Below are positions 1 to 8,047 of a stretch of DNA of 64,000 nucleotides, one piece after another. The stretch is from Streptomyces sp. 11x1 (lineage in GTDB: Bacteria > Actinomycetota > Actinomycetes > Streptomycetales > Streptomycetaceae), in contig NZ_CP122458.1 of assembly GCF_032598905.1 (NCBI RefSeq), forward strand, positions 4,296,001 to 4,360,000. The letters are read 5' to 3'. Position 1 is the first letter of the stretch, and each line of letters opens with the position of its first letter. The position numbers and the translations under genes were made by a program. A model generated the notes under the pieces. The model searched no databases, was not told the DNA's origin, and saw only the letters and a program-made list of their open reading frames with translations.

Positions 1-72
1 GCGGGGGACCGACGAGAGCTCTACTGCCAGCTTGGAGGTTACGGATCATGACTCCGCCCACCGCACTCCTGA

Positions 73-450
73 CCCCGCCCCGCGAACCGGTCGCTTCCCA
101 ATGTCTGGATCGGCACGTCGATCGAGTCGGATGAGTACTGCTGGCGGGCTGATGAGCTGCGGGGCATCCCTGCGGCTGTCCGGTTTCTGTCGCTGGAGCC
201 GCTGCTTGGGCCAGTGCCGTCCCTGGAACTGTCGCGGATCGACTGGGTGATCGTCGGTGGTGAGAGTGGCCCGGCTCACCGGCCGCTGGACTTGGCCTGG
301 GTCCGTGACATTCGCGATCGGTGTGTCGATCTTCAGGTGGCTCTGTTCTTCAAGCAGGTCGGCGGGCTGACCCCGAAGGCTGCAGGCCGCCTGCTCGATG
401 GGCGGACCTGGGATGAGTATCCCGCCACGGCGGACGTGGTGGGTGCGTGA
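73..450 (+). pseudogene. DUF5131 (phage Gp37/Gp68-like) family protein, 5'-truncated remnant
   Basis: The reading frame ending at 450 encodes the C-terminal half of a DUF5131 protein. Diagnostic stretches are PNVWIGTSIES (from about base 97), RFLSLEPLLGP, IDWVIVGGESGP and FFKQVGG. The family is phage- and mobile-element-associated and of unknown biochemical role. Upstream the same frame has stops at 70-72 and 49-51, and the expected N-terminal part (including the LTKR region) is absent from all three plus-strand frames of the first 70 bases. The gene is therefore most likely a remnant, although sequence before the window was not seen. Its place beside other broken genes suggests an accessory island edge. 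Confidence 0.7.
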
Positions 451-544
451 GGCCCTCGGAGTATGGGAACGCTGATAGCCCGCGAGCCCCACGGCATCAT
501 GCAGGTCGGCGGGAGTGACCATGACCATGAGGCTCGCGGACGGT

Positions 545-1498
545 CTACTTGGCTTCGACTCGTCCAACCGGGTCGGGGCCGGACGACAGGGCCTCGCGTG
601 CGGTCTGCCAGGCGTTGTCGCCGGGGTGGAGCTGGCTGCGGAGGTAGGCGGAGGTGAGGCGGCCGACGGCAGCGACCCGTTCGGGGCTCTCGTCCGTGGT
701 CTCGGCGACGTCGTATCCGGGGATTCCGCCGAGTGCGTGCCCCGCGCCGAACAGGGTGAGCAGGACCTTGGGGCCCGGGGCGAGGGTGTAGGGGTCGGCG
801 TGCCAGTCGGGTCCCATGTCCGTGAAGTGCCGGGAGTCGTCCTCGTCGCCGGCGACGACCAGCACGGGTGTGGTCATCGTGGAGAAGTCGATGGTTCGGA
901 AGACCGGCAGCATGTCGGCCATGGGCCCGTTGAGGACGTCACCCCTGCCAGGCGCGGCGAGCAGCACGCCCGCCTTGATCCGGGGTTCGAGCAGGCTCAC
1001 TTCCTCGCCGTCGTCCGTGACGCGGGCGCCGAGCAGGAGGCTGGAGGTGAAGCCGCCGAAGGAGTGTCCGGCGACGGCGATCTTGGTGTGGTCGATCCGT
1101 CCGGCGAGCAGCGGTACGGCCTTCTCGATCTCGTCGAGCCGGTCGAGGATGTGGCTCATGTCCTCGGAGCGCGAGCGCCAGAAGAAGGGGGCTCCGGGGG
1201 CGTCGGCGACATGGTCGCTCAGTGTCCTGGAGGTGAGGTGGGTGGGCTGGATGACGACGAAGCCGTGGGCCGCCCAGAAGTTGGCGAGCGGCGCGTAGCC
1301 GTTGAGCGAGGACAGGTTGTTCGAGGGTCCCTGGCCGTGGGAGAGAAGGATGACGGGAAGGTCCGTGCCGGTCTCGGGCGCGGTGACCCGTACCTGGAGG
1401 TCCACGGGACGTCCGGGTATGGACAGCACCACCGGGCTGTAGGACAGGACCGGGGCCGACGAGCTCAGGGTGTCGGCGGTGGTGGTGGATGTGCTCAT
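545..1498 (-). CDS. Alpha/beta hydrolase (chlorophyllase/dienelactone hydrolase-like)
   Basis: A 317-residue cytoplasmic alpha/beta-hydrolase. The nucleophile elbow GHSFGG places Ser at about residue 146. A later VVAGDEDDSRHF segment supplies the likely acid and FGAGHALGG the likely His. An early LLSHGQGPS segment fits the oxyanion strand. No signal peptide is seen. It is read divergently from the TetR gene beginning at 1672, and an inverted repeat lies between them, so it is probably the target of that regulator. The family contains esterases, lipases and dienelactone hydrolases, and the substrate cannot be told from sequence. The start at 1498 is an ATG with few upstream alternatives. Confidence 0.85.
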   Translation of the reverse strand: MSTSTTTADTLSSSAPVLSYSPVVLSIPGRPVDLQVRVTAPETGTDLPVILLSHGQGPSNNLSSLNGYAPLANFWAAHGFVVIQPTHLTSRTLSDHVADAPGAPFFWRSRSEDMSHILDRLDEIEKAVPLLAGRIDHTKIAVAGHSFGGFTSSLLLGARVTDDGEEVSLLEPRIKAGVLLAAPGRGDVLNGPMADMLPVFRTIDFSTMTTPVLVVAGDEDDSRHFTDMGPDWHADPYTLAPGPKVLLTLFGAGHALGGIPGYDVAETTDESPERVAAVGRLTSAYLRSQLHPGDNAWQTAREALSSGPDPVGRVEAK

Positions 1499-1597
1499 GA
1501 TGCGCGGCTTCCTTATCTGCGGGCCTTGTCGGCCACCGGTCCGGTTCGGAAGCGGTAGGACAAGGGAGGTGGAGGCGCCCGGCTTTCAGCTAACCTG

Positions 1598-1618
1598 AAG
1601 TGGAGCGTCGCACCACTT
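1598..1618. promoter_or_regulatory. Probable TetR operator (inverted repeat)
   Basis: AAGTGG at 1598-1603 and CCACTT at 1613-1618 form a perfect 6-bp inverted repeat with a 9-base spacer between the hydrolase and the TetR gene. A third AAGTGG half-site lies at 1647-1652, just before the TetR start. The position fits autoregulation and hydrolase control by the adjacent TetR protein. The assignment to that protein is inference. Confidence 0.55.
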
Positions 1619-1671
1619 AATATCCGGAACAGTGCTCCGTTTCGTCAAGTGGTGCCGGAAGGAAGAGCGTG

Positions 1672-2280
1672 ATGCCCAGCGAGAGCCCCAAGGGGAAGGT
1701 ACCGACCCGGAGCAAGCGGACCGACGCGGTGCGCAACCAGCAAACCGTGCTCACCGCCGCCGCCGAGGTGTTCGTCACCTCCGGAGTCGACGCGCCGATT
1801 CGCCAGATCGCCGAACGGGCGGGCGTCGGAATGGCCACGATCTACCGCCACTTCCCGACCCGGGCGGACCTCGTCACCGCCGTCTACCGCCATCAGATCG
1901 AGGCATGCGTCGAGGCCGGACCGAAGCTGCTGGCCAGTTCGGAATCCCCGTTCGACGCACTGCGTCAGTGGATCGACCTCTTCGTCGACTTTCTGGCCAC
2001 CAAGCACGGACTCGCCGACGCGCTGCAGTCCGACAGCGACCGCTTCGCCACGCTGCACACCTACCTCGTCGACCGCCTGGAGCCCGTGAGCGCCCAACTC
2101 CTCGACGCCGCGGTCGAGGCGGGCGACATCCGGCCCGGCATCCAGCCCTACGAACTGATGCGCGGCATCGGCAACCTCTGCATCGGGCGCGACGACGACC
2201 CCCGCTACGACCCCCGCCGCCTGATCGAACTGCTCCTCCAGGGGCTGCGGCAACCTCGACCGGCCACCCTGACCACCTGA
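1672..2280 (+). CDS. TetR/AcrR family transcriptional regulator
   Basis: About 202 residues. The N-terminal HTH is clear: IRQIAERAGVGMATIYRHFP at roughly residues 40-60, preceded by a helix beginning VLTAAAEVFVTSG. The C-terminal helical ligand-binding domain is of the ordinary TetR type and its ligand is unknown. GTG at 1669 and ATG at 1672 are adjacent in frame behind GGAAGGAAGAG; I chose the ATG. It is divergent from the hydrolase at 545-1498 with an inverted repeat between them, so it most likely represses both itself and the hydrolase. It differs from the ruined genes around it in being intact. Confidence 0.9.
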   Translation: MPSESPKGKVPTRSKRTDAVRNQQTVLTAAAEVFVTSGVDAPIRQIAERAGVGMATIYRHFPTRADLVTAVYRHQIEACVEAGPKLLASSESPFDALRQWIDLFVDFLATKHGLADALQSDSDRFATLHTYLVDRLEPVSAQLLDAAVEAGDIRPGIQPYELMRGIGNLCIGRDDDPRYDPRRLIELLLQGLRQPRPATLTT

Positions 2281-2284
2281 GTGC

Positions 2285-2600
2285 CTACTCGGGCCGGTCC
2301 ACCAGCTCGGTGTGAGGCGAGCGCCGCTGCACCGCCGCGTCCAGTTCCCGGCCGACCGGCTTCGGCATCGGCCGGCCCAGCGCCCAGTCGATCACGGCTT
2401 GTCGTCGTGGAAGGCTCGCCACACGATGTTCGCCGACCGGCCACCGCGGCCGCGCCAGTCGTCTCCGGTCAGCGCGGCCCACGGATCGTTGTGCTAGATG
2501 AGGGTCCAGGCCGCGTCGAAGACGGCGATCGGGGTGTCGGTCAGGCGGTCGAGCAGGCGCTGCACGCCGGGGCAGATGCGCTGAGGCACCAGTCCGCCGC
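2285..2600 (-). pseudogene. XRE regulator fragment with MmyB-like domain
   Basis: The minus strand from about 2589 to 2401 reads as the ligand-binding domain of an XRE/MmyB regulator: LLDRLTDTPIAVFDAAWTLI, then HNDPWAALTGDDWRG and SANIVWRAFHDD. A TAG stop (2496-2494) interrupts the frame right after WTLI. The continuation past 2400 is shifted and ends within 2285-2400. The HTH half is missing, because upstream on this strand lies the transporter gene. I see a truncated, stop-containing relic. Whether the 2285-2400 tail belongs to it is uncertain. Confidence 0.6.
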
Positions 2601-2610
2601 TTTCGGCGGC

Positions 2611-4183
2611 GTGCCCTGCCAGGCGGCAGGGCCCAGCCAAGACCCACGACAACGACGGACCATCCTGGTCGGGGTCTGCATCGCGCTCATGGCGGTCATC
2701 GCTTCGGTGTCCGGGCTGAACGTCGCCCAGCCGGAGCTCACCGTCGCGTTCGACGCCTCGCAAGCCGAGGTCTTGTGGTTCATCAACATCTACACCATCA
2801 GTCTGGCCGCGTTGCTGCTGCCGCTCGGCGCAACGGGTGACCGGTGGGGCCGCGGGCCGGTGCTGCTCGCAGGCCTGCTCGTCTTCGGAACAGCGAGTGC
2901 GGCGGCCGACCTTACCACGTCATCCGAGATCATGCTCGCCGCACGTTTCCTGAGCGGCGTAGGCGCAGCCATGATCATGCCGGTCACCCTCGCCGTCATC
3001 ACCTCGACCTTCCCGGACGAGGAGCGTTCCAAGGCGATCGGCGTGTGGACCGGCGTCGCCGGCGGTGGAGGCATCTTGGGGATGTACCTGTCGGCCGTCC
3101 TGGTCGACCTGGCGAGCTGGCGGTGGCTCTTCGTCCTGCCGGTCGTGCTCGTCGTCGTGGCCACCGTCATGGCTCCGCGATCCATCCCGGACTCGCGCGA
3201 AGTGTCGGGGCACGGGTTCGACGCCGTCGGTTCGCTGTCGTCGGTGATCGCCGCCGTCGGGCTTGTCTTCTTTCTCCATGAGGGCCCCCAACGAGGCTGG
3301 GCCGCGCCCGCGACGCTGCTGAGCCTCCTCGTCGGCGTCATCGCCACCGTCGGATTTCGTGGCATGGGAGCTGCGACGGCAGGCTCCACTCCTCGACGTC
3401 CGCCTGTTCCGCCGGCGAGGTCTCGCGAGCGGTTCGGTGTCGCTCCTGACGGTCTTCGGCGTGCAGGCAGGGATCTTCGTGGTCCTCTTCCCGTACTTCC
3501 AGACGGTGCTCGGCTGGTCCGGCCTTCGCTCCACCCTGGCGCTCATGCCGATGGCGCTGCTGATGATGTTCGCCTCCGGCCTCGCCCCGCGGGCAGCCGC
3601 GCGCATCGGCACCCGCTCGACGATGGCCTCAGGGATATTCCCGGGCGGCACGGGACTGGTCCTCATGGCCGCCTTCGTCTCCGTCGACGGCGGCTACCTC
3701 TCGATTCTCCCCGGCATGCTCGCCATGGGACTCGGTATGGGGTTGACGATGACACCCTCCACCGAGGCCATCACCACCGCCTTGCCGCGTGAGCGTCAAG
3801 GTGTCGCGTCCGCGCTCAACGACGTCACCCGGGAGTTCGGCACCGCGCTCGGTGTCGCGCTGCTCGGAGCGGTCCTGACCGCCGGCTACCGCAGCGCCAT
3901 CGACTCCCGGCTCGACGGAGTTCCGGGCGACGCCGCCGACGCCGCCCGCGAGGGCGTCGCCAACGCCCTCGCGGCCGCCGACGGGGCCGGCCCCCAGGCG
4001 CAGGCGCTCACCCGAGCCGCCCAGGAGTCCTTCGTCGACGGCTGGCAGCATGCCATGTGGGCAGGCGCAGCAGTCATGGCGATCCTGTTCGTCCACGTTC
4101 TCGCGAGAGGTCCGCAGCAACGGACCCAGAGTTCTGGTGGCCACAGCCGTGACTCCGACGATGTGGTCGTCGACCTGCGCTGA
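2611..4183 (+). pseudogene. DHA2-family MFS drug efflux transporter, frameshifted
   Basis: Two plus-strand frames together encode a 14-helix QacA-like transporter. The first (to about 3357) has the opening helix ILVGVCIALMAVIASVSGLN, the motif GDRWGRGPVL and motif C-like GVGAAMIMPVTLAVI. The second (from about 3356 to 4183) resumes with VAWELRRQAPLLDVRLFR and runs to a normal C-terminus. One extra T in the TTT at 3355-3357 explains the break; removing it gives a continuous GFVAWE. The start is taken as GTG 2611, but the frame is open upstream and no good ribosome site is seen, so the 5' end may be damaged. A sequencing error remains possible. Confidence 0.75.
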
Positions 4184-4355
4184 CCTGTGAACTTGTCGTT
4201 CACTCTTCGGCCTCGCCATGCCGCGTAGTGGATCAGCGTCTCCGGCGCCGCCCGCGCTGTCCCCTCCAGGCTTCTGAAACGGATCCAGCCATGAGTCCGG
4301 CCGGTCGAATGCGAGCCCCGCGGAACAGCGCCGCCCGGCACGGCCTACGAACTGC

Positions 4356-4380
4356 GGGCGGGGTTCCCGGAACCCCGCCC
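4356..4380. terminator. Hairpin terminator after the transporter
   Basis: GGGCGGGGTT (4356-4365) and AACCCCGCCC (4371-4380) form a perfect 10-bp stem with a 5-base loop, 170 bases after the transporter stop and 60 before the beta-lactamase start. Streptomyces terminators often lack a T-run, as here. Confidence 0.6.
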
Positions 4381-4439
4381 TCGTCATATCGGTCAGAGAC
4401 TACGACGACTCGATCACGACGACCTGTACGGAGACGACC

Positions 4440-5387
4440 TTGGCAACCACGAGAGCGCACTCACGTCCCCTCCCCCGCCGTCGGACGGCGCTCGGCCTCG
4501 GTGGGCTGGCGGCTCTGGGCACCGTCGGCGCGCTCGGCACGCTCGGTGCCGGGACGGCATACGCCTCGGGCGGTGCCGGTGCGGGGCTCTCCCGCCAGCT
4601 GGCGGAGCTGGAGCGGGAGTACTCCGCGCGGCTCGGGGTCTACGCCCATGACACGGCGACGGGGCGCACGGTGGCGTACCGCGCGGACGAGCGGTTCCCC
4701 CTCTGCTCGGTGTTCAAGACGCTCGCCGCCGGGGCGGTGTTACGGGACCTCGACCGCGACGGCGAGTACCTCGCCCGGCGGATCCACTACACGAAGGAGT
4801 ACGTCGAGGCGGCGGGCTACAGCCCGATCACGGGCACGGCGGCGAACGTCGAGGCCGGTATGACGGTCGGGGAGCTGTGCTCCGCGACGGTCTCGCACAG
4901 CGACAACGGGGCGGGGAACCTGCTGCTGCGCGAGCTCGGCGGGCCGAGCGCGATCACCCGCTTCTGCCGCTCGCTGGGCGACCGGACGACCCGACTCGAC
5001 CGCTGGGAGCCGGAGTTGAACACGGCGGAGCCATGGCGGACGACGGACACCACCACGCCTTCGGCCATCGGCGGGACGTACGCGCGGCTCCTCCTCGGCC
5101 GAGCCCTGCGGGACGCGGACCGGGAGCTGCTGACGGACTGGCTGATCGCCAACTCGACGAACGTCCAGCGGTTCCGGGCCGGCCTGCCCGCCGACTGGAC
5201 GCTCGCGGACAAGACCGGCGGCGGGGCGGCGTACGGTGTCGCCAACGACGTCGGCGTTGTCTGGCCCCCCGGCCGCCCGCCCCTCGTCCTGTCCGTCCTT
5301 TCGACGAAACTCGACCCGGCGGGCCCCACGGACAACCCGCTGGTGGCCAGGGCGGCGGGCCTGGTGGCGGGGGCGCTCACGGCCTAA
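4440..5387 (+). CDS. Class A beta-lactamase, Tat-exported
   Basis: A 315-residue serine beta-lactamase that hydrolyses beta-lactams outside the cell. Class A motifs are all present: SVFK (Ser90, Lys93), SDN (154-156), a RWEPELN omega-loop motif (Glu190) and KTG (258-260). The N-terminus has a twin-arginine signal (PRRRTALGLGG) with an AYA cleavage region near residue 42. The start is TTG 4440, with GGAG about 7 bases upstream. Leu101 is encoded by TTA (4740-4742), the rare codon needing the bldA tRNA, so expression is probably developmentally timed. No regulator such as blaR/blaI is adjacent. Confidence 0.95.
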   Translation: MATTRAHSRPLPRRRTALGLGGLAALGTVGALGTLGAGTAYASGGAGAGLSRQLAELEREYSARLGVYAHDTATGRTVAYRADERFPLCSVFKTLAAGAVLRDLDRDGEYLARRIHYTKEYVEAAGYSPITGTAANVEAGMTVGELCSATVSHSDNGAGNLLLRELGGPSAITRFCRSLGDRTTRLDRWEPELNTAEPWRTTDTTTPSAIGGTYARLLLGRALRDADRELLTDWLIANSTNVQRFRAGLPADWTLADKTGGGAAYGVANDVGVVWPPGRPPLVLSVLSTKLDPAGPTDNPLVARAAGLVAGALTA

Positions 5388-5528
5388 CGGCACGCGGAAC
5401 GGGCTGGAGGAGAGGAGGGCCCGGGGGTAGGGGCGAACCAGTGGTGGTCCCCCCTCGCCCCGGCCCCGCTCCACCCACCTGTCCGCACCCCGGTCGCCGC
5501 TGGCCTCCGGCCCCCTCCAGGCCGCAGC

Positions 5529-6749
5529 ATGAGCGGCATGAGCAATGTGAACGACGTGAACGGCGACAGCGGCATGCGGGTCTCGCGGCGGGCCCGGGCC
5601 GTCGCTCCCTTCTACGCCATGGAGTTCGCCAAGCAGGCCGCCGCGCTGACCGCCCAGGGCCATGACGTCGTCAAACTCAGCCTCGGGGAACCGGACTTCG
5701 GCGCACCCCCGGCCGTCGTGGAGGCGATGCGGGAGGTGATGGACGGGCGGCCGATGACGTACACGGCGGCACTCGGACTGCCCGCCCTGCGGGAGGCCAT
5801 CGCCGGGTTCTACGGCGACCGGCACGGCGTCGAGGTCGACCCGGGCCGGGTCGTCGTCACGGCCGGCGCCTCGGCCGCGCTCGTGCTGGCCACCGCCGCG
5901 CTCGTCGACCCCGGTGACGAGGTGCTCATCGGCGACCCGTCCTACCCGTGCAACCGGCAGATCGTGGAGAGCTTCGGCGCCGACGTCACGCTGGTGCCCA
6001 CCACTGCCGCGAGCCGGTTCCAGCTGGACACGGCGGCGGTGCGGGCACACTGGACGGACCGTACGCGCGGGCTCATGGTCGCCACCCCGTCCAACCCGAC
6101 CGGCACCTCCGTCCCGGCCGACGAGCTCGCCGCGCTCTGCGAACTGGCCCGTGAGCGGGACGCATGGCGTCTCGTCGACGAGATCTACCTCGACCTCGGC
6201 GACCACGACGAGCGAGGCCGGCCGCCGCGCAGCGCGTTGTCGTACGACCCCGGTGCCGTCGTGATCAACAGCTTCTCGAAGTACTTCGGGATGACCGGCT
6301 GGCGGCTCGGCTGGTGCGTCGTCCCGGAGCCTCTCGTACCGGCCCTGGAGCGGATGGCGCAGAACTATTTCCTCTGCGCCTCCGCCCCGGCCCAGCACGC
6401 CGCCCTCGCCTGTTTCACCCCAGAGTCCCTCGCGGTGTGCGAGGCGCGCCGGGTGGAGTTCGGCGAGCGGCGCGCGCTGGTCCTGGACGGGCTGGCACGG
6501 ATCGGGCTGCCGGTCCCGGTGCCGCCCGACGGGGCGTTCTACGTCTACTTCGACGTCAGCGGGACCGGCCTGACCTCCTGGGAGTTCTGCGAACGGGCCC
6601 TGCGGGAGGCGCACGTGGCCCTGACGCCCGGCCGGGACTTCGGCACCCACACCGCCGACACCCACGTCCGCCTCTCCTACGCGGCCTCGACGGACGAACT
6701 GCGGGAGGGGATCGCCCGGTTGGGGAAGTTCATGACGACGCTGCGATGA
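5529..6749 (+). CDS. PLP-dependent aminotransferase, class I/II
   Basis: About 406 residues of the aspartate/aromatic aminotransferase fold type I. The PLP lysine is Lys251 in INSFSKYFGMTGWR. ATPSNPTG (about 185-192) binds cofactor phosphate and substrate, and VDEIYLDL holds the PLP aspartate. The N-terminal KLSLGEPDFGAP motif is typical. It should transfer an amino group between an amino acid and a 2-oxo acid in the cytoplasm, and substrate is unpredictable. The start is uncertain: ATG 5529, 5538 and 5574 are all in frame and none has a strong ribosome site. The first residues are Asn/Asp-rich and may not be translated. Confidence 0.88.
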   Translation: MSGMSNVNDVNGDSGMRVSRRARAVAPFYAMEFAKQAAALTAQGHDVVKLSLGEPDFGAPPAVVEAMREVMDGRPMTYTAALGLPALREAIAGFYGDRHGVEVDPGRVVVTAGASAALVLATAALVDPGDEVLIGDPSYPCNRQIVESFGADVTLVPTTAASRFQLDTAAVRAHWTDRTRGLMVATPSNPTGTSVPADELAALCELARERDAWRLVDEIYLDLGDHDERGRPPRSALSYDPGAVVINSFSKYFGMTGWRLGWCVVPEPLVPALERMAQNYFLCASAPAQHAALACFTPESLAVCEARRVEFGERRALVLDGLARIGLPVPVPPDGAFYVYFDVSGTGLTSWEFCERALREAHVALTPGRDFGTHTADTHVRLSYAASTDELREGIARLGKFMTTLR

Positions 6750-7063
6750 GGCACGGCCCCTGGCATGGCTGGAACACGGTCTGACCGGTGGTGACGGGCC
6801 TGCTCGGAGTTCCACTTCCCGACGTGGGGGGAGGCCGGGGTCGCTTCCCTGTGGCGGCCGACGTCAATTCTCGACGGTGGTCGACTACCCGTCACCATGG
6901 CTCTATATGATCGGCGTTCGCATGTACGGGGGCATGTGCGGGTGCAACTTCGGCGTGTTCGCCACGCGTTGCCGCGTTCGCTCCGCGTCGCGGCGTCGGC
7001 GCCGCCCACTCCCCCCGTGCGTCGCGCGTCCTTCCGATGACACCGACGACGAGGAGAGGGGCC
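6750..7063. other. Intergenic region, no gene seen
   Basis: These 314 bases separate the aminotransferase from the proline-rich membrane protein. I see no supported ORF on either strand. A TATATGAT stretch near 6903 could be a -10 element for the downstream operon, but no clear -35 partner is visible. A GAGGAGAGG ribosome site sits just before 7064. Confidence 0.4.
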
Positions 7064-8047
7064 ATGTCCTATCCGACACCGCCCCAGCGGCCCGGCCCTG
7101 CCGCAGGCCATGGACAACCGCCCAACCCCTACGGGCAGCACGGGCAACCGCCCCAACCGTACGGCCAACCGCCCCAGCAGGCGGCCTGGCCACAGCAGCC
7201 CCCGGCGCAGGCGCCCCACCCGGGCCAGGCGCCGCAGTACCCAGGTCCCACACCGCCCCACCCCGCCCCGGTCCCGACCCCTCCCCCGGCCAAGGGCGGC
7301 GCGGCCCGTGGGTGTCTCGCCGGCGCCCTCGGGTTCTTCGGGCTGCTCGGCATGCTCGGCGGCGGCCTCCTGGTCGGGCACGCGTACTCGAACGCCGCCC
7401 AGGACATTCCCAACCGCGACGGCTACGGCCCGACCATGTGGCGGAACGAGCCGGCGGACCAGCTCTTCCCCGACGCCCTGGCCCCCCGGGTGAGAGCGAC
7501 GACCACGAAGCCGGACGGCTCGCGGGCCACCTGGCACCGGATCGGCATATCCGAGGACACCGACTGCACGAAGGGCCTGAACAAGGTCACCTCGGCCGCC
7601 GTCGCGAAGCTCGACTGCGAGGCGGTGCTGCGCGCCACGTACGTGGACCCCACGGGGAACACCGTCGGCACGGTCGCGCTGATCGTGCTGCCCACCGGGG
7701 AGTCCGCGAAGGCGGAGATGACCGCGTTCTTCGAGAAGGACGAGGACAAGCTCGACCCCGAGGTCGGGGTGAAGGCGTTCACCGTGCCCGGCACCATCGC
7801 GGCGAAGTGGAGCGACGCGCGCAGCAACGGCGGGGCGGGGGTCACCGTTCCGGAATCGTCGTTGCCGTATGTCGTCGTGGCCTCCACCGGCGCGGTCGAC
7901 GGCCGTGAGGCGGGCCATCTGCCGGGCGAGTACGGCAGCCACAACTGGGACGCGGGCGACGACCGCGCCGCGTGGCGGGGCGCGGCGAAGGCCCTGTGCG
8001 AAGACGTCAGTTACCACCTCGGTGACCTGTTGCTGGAGACCTCATGA
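7064..8047 (+). CDS. Proline-rich single-pass membrane protein, operon partner of subtilase
   Basis: About 327 residues. Residues 1-78 are a Pro/Gln/Tyr/Gly-rich cytoplasmic tail with repeated QPYGQ and NPYGQ words. Residues 84-105 form one membrane helix (CLAGALGFFGLLGMLGG). The remaining 220 residues are an extracytoplasmic domain of unrecognised family with two cysteines (near 174 and 187). ATG 7064 follows GAGGAGAGG, a better start than the ATG at 7037. Its stop overlaps the start of the subtilase gene by 4 bases (ATGA), so the two are translated together. I infer that it is a partner, substrate or anchor of that protease; no function is known. Confidence 0.75.
   Translation: MSYPTPPQRPGPAAGHGQPPNPYGQHGQPPQPYGQPPQQAAWPQQPPAQAPHPGQAPQYPGPTPPHPAPVPTPPPAKGGAARGCLAGALGFFGLLGMLGGGLLVGHAYSNAAQDIPNRDGYGPTMWRNEPADQLFPDALAPRVRATTTKPDGSRATWHRIGISEDTDCTKGLNKVTSAAVAKLDCEAVLRATYVDPTGNTVGTVALIVLPTGESAKAEMTAFFEKDEDKLDPEVGVKAFTVPGTIAAKWSDARSNGGAGVTVPESSLPYVVVASTGAVDGREAGHLPGEYGSHNWDAGDDRAAWRGAAKALCEDVSYHLGDLLLETS

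Noticed and set aside
46..567. Long minus-strand ORF over the DUF5131 remnant
   Set aside because: No family resemblance and antisense to a recognisable coding segment; a high-GC shadow frame.
4740..6815. 691-residue minus-strand ORF over beta-lactamase and aminotransferase
   Set aside because: Arg/Gly/Pro/Ala-rich shadow of two clear plus-strand genes.
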